From the NCBI RefSeq assembly GCF_016907835.1, contig NZ_JAFBCT010000001.1, positions 2,480,001-2,544,000 on the forward strand: a stretch of DNA of 64,000 nucleotides. Reading direction: 5' to 3'. Position 1 is the first letter of the stretch, and the number at the start of each line of letters is the position of its first letter. This DNA comes from Agromyces cerinus. Lineage in GTDB: Bacteria; Actinomycetota; Actinomycetes; Actinomycetales; Microbacteriaceae. A program made the translations under genes and the position numbers. Shown here piece by piece: positions 58,501 to 64,000 of this stretch. Below the pieces are notes generated by a model. It did no database searches. It was not told the origin of the DNA and worked only from the letters and a program-made list of their open reading frames with translations.

Positions 58501-60106
58501 AGTCCCCGTCGGCCTCGAGGTAGACGAAGCCGCCCTGCTCGGTCACGGTGACACCGGACTCGATCGCGAGCTCGGTGCCCGGGTCGGCGTCGGTGTCGCC
58601 CTCGAGCAGGTTGCCCGCGACGAGGAGGTGCGGGCGGGAGAGGTCGATTGCGCCGTCGGTCGGGTCGTCGATGACGAGGAACGTGTTGCCGACGGCCGCG
58701 TCGGGACCGTCGAACGTCTCGTCGTCGGCGACGGGCGCATCGGCGATGCAGATCACCTTCACCGAGACCTGCGCGTTCGCGTCGCCGGGGGTCAGCGTGT
58801 AGCTGAACACGTCGTTCGCGTCACCGGGTGGCGCGTTGCAGTACTCGGCATGGGGTTGGTACGTGAGCCCTGTGCCGCCGCCCGTGATGACGACCGTGCC
58901 GTGCTCGGGCTGCACGACGCTCGTGATGGAGCGCGCGCCGCCATCGCTGTCGGTGTCGTTCGCGAGCACGTCGATCGCCGTGGCGGCGGCATCCTCGTCG
59001 ACCGTGGCTTCGTCGTCGGCGGCGACCGGCAGGTCGTCGACACACGTGACCGTCACGCCGACCGTCGTCGTCGAGCCACCGGGTGCGAGGGTGTAGGTGA
59101 ACTCGTCGATGGTCGTGCCGGGCGGGTCGTTGCAGAACCCGGGGTCGGGTTCGTAGGTGACGGATGCCTCGTCGCCGGCGATCACGACGGTGCCGTTCAC
59201 GGGCTGACTGACCTGGCTGATCGAGATCGGCCCGCCGTCGATGTCGTCGTCGTTGACGAGCACGTCGACGGTCGTCGGCGCGGCGTCCTCCTCGACGGTC
59301 GCCGTGTCGGCGACCGCGGTCGGCGGCACGTCTTCGACGACGTCGAGCACGCTGATCGTGAACACCTGCTCGAGGCTGCCGCCGTACCCGTCGGTGCCGC
59401 GCACGCGGATCGAGTAGCTCGCCTTCGTCTCGAAGTCGAAGCTCGCCGCGGTCTTGAGCGTCGATCCGGTGATCGTGAACGCCGCGTTGTCGCCGCTGCC
59501 GGCGCCGCTGACGAGCGAGAACGCCGGCGTCGCGGCGGGGTCGTCGTCGACGAGGCCGAGGGTGCCGACGATCGTGCCCGCGGGTTCGTTCTCGGGCAGC
59601 GAATCGTTCGAGAGCGTGAGGGCGCTCGGGGCGTGGTTGCCGATCACGTAGCGCTGCTCGGTGCTGAGGCACGCGGTCGCGGCGCTCACCCGGCGCAGCA
59701 CGCCAGAGGCGGGCGCGCAGAAGTACACGGGCTCGCCCGTCGTGGTCGGCACGACGAGCACCGTGCCGGCCGGCTTCGCGCCCGTGCACGACTTCGCCGA
59801 CGCGAAGCGGCGCACCGAGCCGTCGGGCTGGATGCAGAGCGAGGTCGGGCCCGGCCAGATCGTGACCGGCGTCTCCTGCTTCGGACGGCAGTCGCCGGGG
59901 CTCGAAGCCGCCCGCATCAGCCCGTTCGACTTCTGCGCGCACGCATAGCGCAGCTGCGTCTCGGTGTCGGCCGCGAACGCGACCGACGGGGTCGCGAGCA
60001 CGACGATCATCGCCAGCACCGTGAACAGCACGAGTGCGAGCCGAGTCGACCGGCGCGAATCCGGGGCGAGGGCAGCGACGGATTGCAGACGAAGCGCGTT
60101 GGACAC
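55586..60106 (-). CDS. large surface protein: cysteine repeats, cadherin/Ig-like modules and beta-helix
   Basis: This 1506-residue protein has a signal peptide (about 20-45). Three degenerate 30-residue units, each with a Cys pair and a central Arg (YACAQKSNGLMR, LCIQPDGSVRR, YFCAPASGVLRR), lie at about 50-145. A cadherin-like domain follows (to about 270), then tandem Ig/VCBS-like modules starting PPTAVADTATVEEDA and LPVAADDEATVDEDA, and a third related one. A right-handed beta-helix begins with WYVDNAADGNDGNGSKPFDTIAQA (DUF1565-like) and fills the rest. There is no sortase motif. It is probably an adhesin or polysaccharide-binding protein. GAGGAGG precedes the GTG at 60106. Confidence 0.82.
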   Translation of the reverse strand: MSNALRLQSVAALAPDSRRSTRLALVLFTVLAMIVVLATPSVAFAADTETQLRYACAQKSNGLMRAASSPGDCRPKQETPVTIWPGPTSLCIQPDGSVRRFASAKSCTGAKPAGTVLVVPTTTGEPVYFCAPASGVLRRVSAATACLSTEQRYVIGNHAPSALTLSNDSLPENEPAGTIVGTLGLVDDDPAATPAFSLVSGAGSGDNAAFTITGSTLKTAASFDFETKASYSIRVRGTDGYGGSLEQVFTISVLDVVEDVPPTAVADTATVEEDAAPTTVDVLVNDDDIDGGPISISQVSQPVNGTVVIAGDEASVTYEPDPGFCNDPPGTTIDEFTYTLAPGGSTTTVGVTVTCVDDLPVAADDEATVDEDAAATAIDVLANDTDSDGGARSITSVVQPEHGTVVITGGGTGLTYQPHAEYCNAPPGDANDVFSYTLTPGDANAQVSVKVICIADAPVADDETFDGPDAAVGNTFLVIDDPTDGAIDLSRPHLLVAGNLLEGDTDADPGTELAIESGVTVTEQGGFVYLEADGDFAYLPPVGCTAATDGFDYTVTDRGAVQALTDTGHVTIAISDCVWYVDNAADGNDGNGSKPFDTIAQAAAASSAGDDIFVFDGDGTSTGYSTAIVLDDDQQLIGEASDLVVGGRTLHVGDPAKRPVITATSGANVVSLGVGNRVAGLEVHPVTAGGGIGVSGPGGDATIDDVRIVDTVAGGIGLALQDATGTNTIGDLEVDVIGLGVVVNDSAKIVFDPAATVSIRTSGTGWAFLAQRSNLEGSQIDRIVVDDSFDGGVRLQQTTGAITFGDLDIRTLNSTQAAFSLSLTGPVTVPASATAKIVATNGPAVHVGASSGSSLSFDEVTSTKSSVYGINIDEIGAGTFSAAAGELSAGPFGSTPFRVRGGSGDISYGGSITDGPATTSVDIQSRTGGTVTLSGSITDGSDAGGGVVVANNTGGATVFSGESKHLETGANPGVSFGSSNGHTLSITGGGLDVTTTSGVPLAASLSGTIVVTGEGNTLSSTTGTGLSIVLTGIGADDVTFRRISSNGAPSGIVLLGTGTAGGLHVTGDGSTVQGGDASGGTIAATTGDGISLLSTADVSLRNMRVENSAGNGIGGVGVIGFSFLSGTVTGAGDADGEDGIAFDGSNANLSGAVDISNSVLTSNEASGISITNAGGTISSATITGNRISDAGDLLTPGAALLLQATGTTGGAATITKATISSNVITDFRSGHGIRLISGNQAGAAKSTLGIPGNLTNVVAVTGNRMDGGSGGIEQQPEAFVDMQVLGAADANVDVSTNGTDAEPIRHLDCQAISVLTGGAANVTAKFDANVIAAGSRPGCAGINANAISLNTVGATLAARVTNNKVSATGGPGIFVGASGAGMTTARVTGNNVLAPIGDGYAGYAGIIVAAGSIAGPDSPVCVSITGNTTAGGTGVFQATGIQLSKLSTDPTINDFGIEGLPQGQTASPAVENYINGLNTSASGSVGVGGTVLSTATSGFSSCTTGL

Positions 60107-60235
60107 GGGGGCCTCCTCGAGGCGGCACCAAGCCGTCGATCCGCGTTCGTCGGGTTCGATGCGGAGCTGTGCCAACACTCGACCCGTCGCGCACGTTCCA
60201 CCAGACCCGAGAACGGGGGTGGCGCGCGGCTTCGC

Positions 60236-60264
60236 TTGACAACTTTACTGAGTCGACTCATAAT
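60236..60264 (+). promoter_or_regulatory. near-consensus sigma-70 promoter
   Basis: TTGACA (60236-60241) and CATAAT (60259-60264) are separated by exactly 17 bases. It is the closest match to the consensus in the window and drives the hydrolase/EthD-like/TetR operon. Confidence 0.8.
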
Positions 60265-60276
60265 TGAGTCAACTCA
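60249..60276. promoter_or_regulatory. tandem operators TGAGTCRACTCA
   Basis: Two 12-base near-identical inverted repeats, TGAGTCGACTCA (60249-60260) and TGAGTCAACTCA (60265-60276), sit four bases apart, overlapping the upstream side of the -10 box and immediately downstream of it. They are the likely binding sites of the TetR protein encoded third in this operon. Confidence 0.8.
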
Positions 60277-60294
60277 CGAAAAAGGAGAATCCTC

Positions 60295-61161
60295 ATGAGC
60301 ACCACCCCCGATACCGCGAGCGGGCCGGTCACGTCCTACGCGAAGGCCCCCACCCGCACGATCACCGCCGGCGGCGTCACCTACGCCTACCGCGAGCTCG
60401 GCCCGAAGGGTGGCGTGCCCGTCGTCTTCTTCGTGCACCTCGCCGCGACCCTCGACAACTGGGACCCGCGCATCATCGACCCCATCGCCGAGGGCCGCCA
60501 CGTCATCGCGTTCGACAACCGCGGGGTCGGCGCTTCCACCGGCGAGGTGCCCGACTCGGTCGAGGCGATGGCCGCTGACGCCTACACCTTCGTCCGCGCG
60601 CTCGGCTTCGACCAGATCGACATCTTCTCGTTCTCGCTCGGCGGCATGGTCGCCCAAGCCCTCGTCGTCGAGCACCCCGAGCTCGTGCGCAAGCTCGTGC
60701 TCACCGGCACCGGCCCCGCCGGCGGCGCCGGCATCGACAAGGTCGCCGGCGTCACCTACTTCGACATCCTGCGCGCGACCCTGACCCGCTCCGACCCGAA
60801 GGAGTTCCTCTTCTTCAACCGCAACGCCACCGGCAAGCCCGCCGCGAAGGCGTTCGTCAGCCGACTCCAGGAGCGCACCGTCGACCGCGACGCCCCGATC
60901 ACGACGAAGGCGTTCCAGACGCAGCTGAAGGCGATCAAGAAGTGGGGTCGCTCGGCGCCCGCAGACCTCTCGAAGCTCACCCAGCCCACCCTGATCGCCA
61001 ATGGCGACCACGACCGCATGGTGCCCTCGGTGCTTTCCGACGACCTGCACCGCCGCATCGCGGGGTCGGAGCTGATCATCTACCCCGACTCCGGCCACGG
61101 CGGCATCTTCCAGTTCCACGACCGCTTCGCGCCCGTGGCCGCCCGGTTCCTCGCGCGCTGA
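60295..61161 (+). CDS. alpha/beta hydrolase, first gene of TetR operon
   Basis: This 288-residue alpha/beta hydrolase has VVFFVHLAATLDNWDP (oxyanion region), FDNRGVGAST, nucleophile S114 in FSFSLGG and a C-terminal YPDSGHGG for the His. It resembles chloroperoxidase-like or carboxylesterase-like hydrolases common in actinobacteria next to TetR genes. AAAGGAG precedes the ATG. The strong promoter and tandem operators lie just upstream. Confidence 0.87.
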   Translation: MSTTPDTASGPVTSYAKAPTRTITAGGVTYAYRELGPKGGVPVVFFVHLAATLDNWDPRIIDPIAEGRHVIAFDNRGVGASTGEVPDSVEAMAADAYTFVRALGFDQIDIFSFSLGGMVAQALVVEHPELVRKLVLTGTGPAGGAGIDKVAGVTYFDILRATLTRSDPKEFLFFNRNATGKPAAKAFVSRLQERTVDRDAPITTKAFQTQLKAIKKWGRSAPADLSKLTQPTLIANGDHDRMVPSVLSDDLHRRIAGSELIIYPDSGHGGIFQFHDRFAPVAARFLAR

Positions 61162-61192
61162 CCGGCATTCGAATCACTCAGGAAGGCACACC

Positions 61193-61981
61193 ATGACGAA
61201 CACGATTCCGTTCACGAAGAAGGCGCTCGCGTCATCGATCCTGCTGTGGATGCGCACCGATCAGCCCCGCCAGCAGGGCATGGAGCACTGGAAGGGCCCG
61301 CACTCGAAGATCATCTCGGCAAGCCCGGGGCTCGACGAGTACCGGCAGCTCCACCTCGACGCCACCATTCCCGGTCTCTGGCCCGCCACGCACGGCGTCG
61401 AGACGACCATTCCCGCAGATCGCAAGATCGACGGGGTCGCCGAGGTCACCTTCGCCTCCGCGCTCGCGCCAGTGCAGGGCCGTGCGCAGACCAAGCTCGC
61501 GTTCCAAGACGAGGTGAACGTGTTCCGGCGCACCCTGATGTACGCCGGCCCGCCGAACTCCACCCGCTGGTACGAGCGAAACGGCGACACGGGGTCACGT
61601 GCCCTCGTCTACGTCAGGCGACGCGAGGGCGTCGGCACTCGAGCGTTCCGGAGGTACCTCACCGACAGCCTCGTGCCTGCGCTCACGAAGGCCGCACCCG
61701 TGACCGAGCTGCGCACCCAGGTCTTCATGCCCTGGAACGAGAAGCTCTGGAACACCCCCGACGTCGCCCACGACAATCCCGCCGACCAGCGGTTCCACGC
61801 CTCCTTGGTGCTCGGCTTCGCCGATGCCTCCGCGCGCGCGGCATTCTTCGAGGGCGACGCGATCTCGACCATGTCAGACGAGCTGTCGATGTTCGCATCG
61901 GCGGCGCACGCCTACAACGTCTCCGAGGCGTTGACATACGTGAGAGAGGGCCGAGTCCTCCCGCATTATGCTCAGAACTGA
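61193..61981 (+). CDS. EthD-like (dimeric alpha/beta barrel) protein
   Basis: This 262-residue protein resembles EthD-domain or related dimeric alpha/beta-barrel proteins, with RQQGMEHWKGPHSKIISASPGLDEYRQLHLD in the first half and a second similar half (RRREGVGTRAFRRYLTDSLVPALTKAAPVTELR). The family is linked to ring-cleavage or ether-degradation pathways without a firm activity. GGAAGG precedes the ATG at 61193. It lies between the hydrolase and the TetR genes in one operon. Confidence 0.65.
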   Translation: MTNTIPFTKKALASSILLWMRTDQPRQQGMEHWKGPHSKIISASPGLDEYRQLHLDATIPGLWPATHGVETTIPADRKIDGVAEVTFASALAPVQGRAQTKLAFQDEVNVFRRTLMYAGPPNSTRWYERNGDTGSRALVYVRRREGVGTRAFRRYLTDSLVPALTKAAPVTELRTQVFMPWNEKLWNTPDVAHDNPADQRFHASLVLGFADASARAAFFEGDAISTMSDELSMFASAAHAYNVSEALTYVREGRVLPHYAQN

Positions 61982-62011
61982 GCACAGTCAGATCGAATCC
62001 TGGAGGACGGA

Positions 62012-62614
62012 ATGGCCTCGGTCACGGCACCGGTCGGGCGGCGCGAGCGGAACAAGCAGGTCAAGCTCGAACGCATCACGGCCGCCGCGCGAGAACTCTT
62101 CGCCGAGCACGGCGTCGACGACGTCACCACGCAGCAGATCGCCGAGAAGGCCGATATCGGCGCCGGCACCCTCTTCCTCTACGCCAAGACCAAGGGCGAG
62201 CTGCTCCTGCTCGTGCAGAATTCCGGCTACGCCGACGCCCTCGAAGAGGGACGGGCGGCCGCCGAGAGCCTGCCCGATGCGCTCGAGGCGGTGATGGCGA
62301 TCGTGCGCCCGGTCGTGCACTGCAACCGCATCCAGATCGACAACGGGCGCACCTACCTGCGCGAGCTGGTCTTCGGCGACCCCGAAGAGCCGCACCACCG
62401 CGACGCGCTCACGCTGACCGCGCAGACCGAAGAGGCCGTCGCCGCCGTGCTGCGTCGCGACGACCGCCTCGGCGAGCGCGACGCCGCCACCCTCGCGCGC
62501 GTCGTCTCGGCGATCATGTTCGTCACCATGGCGGCGACGGCGAACATCACCCGCACCGTCGACGAACTCGTGCAGGACATTCGCGACCAGGTCGGCGTGC
62601 TGCTCCCGAGCTGA
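62012..62614 (+). CDS. TetR-family regulator, autoregulatory
   Basis: This 200-residue regulator has the TetR HTH (about 18-64; KLERITAAARELFAEHGVDDVTTQQIAEKADIGAGTLFLYAKTKGELLLL). It is the last gene of a three-gene operon whose promoter holds two TGAGTCRACTCA sites, so it very likely represses its own operon. GGAGGA precedes the ATG. The inducer may be a substrate of the hydrolase. Confidence 0.9.
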   Translation: MASVTAPVGRRERNKQVKLERITAAARELFAEHGVDDVTTQQIAEKADIGAGTLFLYAKTKGELLLLVQNSGYADALEEGRAAAESLPDALEAVMAIVRPVVHCNRIQIDNGRTYLRELVFGDPEEPHHRDALTLTAQTEEAVAAVLRRDDRLGERDAATLARVVSAIMFVTMAATANITRTVDELVQDIRDQVGVLLPS

Positions 62615-62700
62615 TCGCCCGCTCGCGCCCGCGCAGGCCCCCCGAGTTGGGGGCAGCCGCACCCTTCCGGGCCGTGATGCGCGGTCGACAGGATGTCTCC

Positions 62701-63066
62701 ATGGTCACTCCCGACACGGCACCGCCCCGCGACGAAACTCCGACGGATTCCCGTTCGACCAGCGCGGCCGTCTCATTCACGGCCGGGATCAGTGCGGTTG
62801 CGGCCAACCTGGCGTGGATCGTGGTCGCGCTGATCCCACAGGACTCCGTCGACGCCTGGAGCCTGCTCGGATGGGCCGCAATGACCCTGATCGTGTCGAG
62901 ATCGCTCGCCGGGGTGCTCGCCATCGTGGCGATCGTCGCCGGCATCATCGCACTTCGCCGTCCGACCGGACGCGCTCGTGCCGGGGCGGGAGTCGCACTC
63001 GGGGCGATGGCTCTCGTCGATCTCCTGACGTTCCTCGTGTCGATGGCGTCGACGCTGCGGGGATGA
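62701..63066 (+). CDS. small membrane protein
   Basis: This 121-residue protein has a Thr/Pro/Asp-rich N-terminus and about three hydrophobic segments (near 25-45, 52-80 and 90-115), with a basic RRPTGRAR loop. I recognise no family; it is DUF4190-like in layout. CAGGAT (62689-62694) ends six bases before the ATG, so it is probably leaderless. Confidence 0.65.
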   Translation: MVTPDTAPPRDETPTDSRSTSAAVSFTAGISAVAANLAWIVVALIPQDSVDAWSLLGWAAMTLIVSRSLAGVLAIVAIVAGIIALRRPTGRARAGAGVALGAMALVDLLTFLVSMASTLRG

Positions 63067-63097
63067 CTCCGGGCGATATCACCGCCTGTTCCTGCAC

Positions 63098-63136
63098 GAC
63101 GAACGCCCGACCCTCCGAGAGGGCCGGGCGTTCGTC
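63098..63136. terminator. long hairpin terminator, GAACGCCCGACCCTC family
   Basis: An 18-pair stem with one mismatch (63098-63115 with 63119-63136) around CGA, between convergent genes. It shares its sequence with the hairpin at 36428-36464. Confidence 0.7.
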
Positions 63137-63190
63137 TTCGGCCGGTTACGGTCGCTGATTCACACGGTTACGTGCGACGCAGCGAGGCGG

Positions 63191-64000
63191 TTACGCCGCC
63201 ACCGGCAGCGTCACGGTCGCGCGGGGCACGGATGTCACGACGAACTCGCCGCCCGAGGCATCCACCTGCACGCCCTCGCCGTCGCCGAGCGCACCGCTCA
63301 CGAAGAGGTCGCTGATGCGGTCGTCGATCTCGCGCTGGATCACGCGGCGCAGGGGCCGGGCACCGTACTCGGGCTCGTAGCCGCGTTCGGCCAGCAGCGA
63401 CACCGCGGCATCCGTCACCTCGAAGGCGACCTCGCGCGCGGCGAGCCGCGACGCGGTGGCGCCGAGCATGAGGCGCACGATCTGTGCGAGCTGCGGCTCG
63501 TCGAGCTTCTGGAACAGCACGATCTCGTCGATGCGGTTCAGGAACTCGGGGCGCATGGCCTCGCGCACCTTGCCCATGACGCGGTTGCGCACGTCATCGG
63601 AGGAGCTGAAGCCCGAGCCATCCGTCGAGGCGACGAAGCCGAGTGCACCCGAACGCGACGCGAGGAACTCCGAACCGAGGTTCGAGGTCATCACGATCAC
63701 CGTGTTGCGGAAGTCGACCGTGCGACCCTGGCCGTCGGTCAGGCGTCCGTCGTCGAGCACCTGCAGCAGCAGGTTGAACACGTCGGGGTGCGCCTTCTCG
63801 ATCTCGTCGAACAGCACGATCGAGTACGGGTTGCGCCGCACACGCTCGGTGAGCTGCCCGGCCTCGTCGTACCCGACATAGCCGGGAGGGGCGCCGACGA
63901 GGCGCGACACCGTGTGCCGCTCGCCGAACTCGCTCATGTCGAAGCGCACGATCGCCTGCTCGTCGTCGAAGAGCGACGACGCCAGCGCACGCGCCAGCTC
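63191..64000 (-). CDS. Clp-family AAA+ ATPase, C-terminal part (gene runs off window)
   Basis: The 269 visible residues are the second AAA+ module of a ClpA/ClpB/ClpC-type unfoldase: [45 protein letters not shown], the Walker B region [54 protein letters not shown] (arginine finger) and the C-terminal [13 protein letters not shown] subdomain. These proteins unfold or disaggregate proteins with ATP. The Walker A and the N-terminal part lie outside, so ClpB and ClpC cannot be separated. The poorly conserved insert with [10 protein letters not shown] is unremarkable. Confidence 0.92.
   Translation of the reverse strand, partial: ELARALASSLFDDEQAIVRFDMSEFGERHTVSRLVGAPPGYVGYDEAGQLTERVRRNPYSIVLFDEIEKAHPDVFNLLLQVLDDGRLTDGQGRTVDFRNTVIVMTSNLGSEFLASRSGALGFVASTDGSGFSSSDDVRNRVMGKVREAMRPEFLNRIDEIVLFQKLDEPQLAQIVRLMLGATASRLAAREVAFEVTDAAVSLLAERGYEPEYGARPLRRVIQREIDDRISDLFVSGALGDGEGVQVDASGGEFVVTSVPRATVTLPVAA

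Noticed and set aside
56915..60298. 1127-codon open frame on the plus strand
   Set aside because: It is the reverse of the large surface protein gene, has no domain pattern and consists of Arg/Asp/Ala-rich shadow sequence.
1..64000. tRNA, rRNA, transposase, integrase or phage genes
   Set aside because: I looked for cloverleaf-like sequences and for recognisable recombinase or phage proteins and saw none; a dedicated scan would be needed to exclude small RNAs.

Overview
This is one contig from a very GC-rich actinobacterium. The recurring GGATGCCGCGG-type intergenic hairpins, the many leaderless genes, the IdeR/DtxR-type iron box and the LAxTG-type cell-wall anchors all fit Actinobacteria. 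I would guess a soil Microbacteriaceae such as Agromyces or Microbacterium, but that is inference from style, not from a marker gene. I recognise no rRNA, tRNA, CRISPR array, insertion sequence or prophage. No stretch over about 300 bases lacks a gene.

Layout. 0.1-10.8 kb: an epoxide hydrolase with a divergent WYL regulator, a large exported GH95 fucosidase, a membrane HEXXH protein, a secreted metal-dependent hydrolase with a discoidin-type domain, and an ArsR regulator divergent from a cupin. 10.8-22.5 kb: an iron-regulated siderophore-interacting protein, a methyltransferase/small protein/STAND-LuxR cluster, gluconokinase, an intradiol-dioxygenase-like lipoprotein, an XRE-cupin regulator divergent from a thioredoxin-reductase-like flavoprotein, a RibD-like/TfoX-like pair, an ATP-dependent DNA ligase, and a TetR gene divergent from a hydrolase. 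22.5-36.4 kb: an ABC-F ATPase with a structured leader, two LAxTG surface proteins (metallophosphoesterase and choice-of-anchor-A type), a less GC-rich hydrolase/WYL-regulator pair, a NUDIX hydrolase, and DoxX and CPBP membrane proteins.

36.5-46.1 kb is a coherent carbohydrate locus: a secreted PIG-L deacetylase with NEW3 and CBM9-like regions, an overlapping operon of PfkB kinase, binding protein and two permeases, and a divergent DeoR regulator coupled to a GH4 glycosidase. 46.1-55.5 kb: an amidase divergent from TetR around a perfect 21-bp palindrome, many small leaderless genes, and two short-unit tandem repeats (5 x 15 bp and 10 x 8 bp). 55.6-62.6 kb: a 1506-residue surface protein (cysteine repeats, Ig-like modules, beta-helix), then a three-gene TetR operon with a near-consensus promoter carrying two copies of TGAGTCRACTCA. 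The window ends inside a Clp-family AAA+ ATPase gene.

The main themes are extracellular glycan use (GH95, PIG-L, GH4, ABC importer), surface display, and small regulator/enzyme pairs with readable operators. About twenty genes have a -10 hexamer ending 6 or 7 bases before the start codon, so leaderless transcription looks like a normal mode here.
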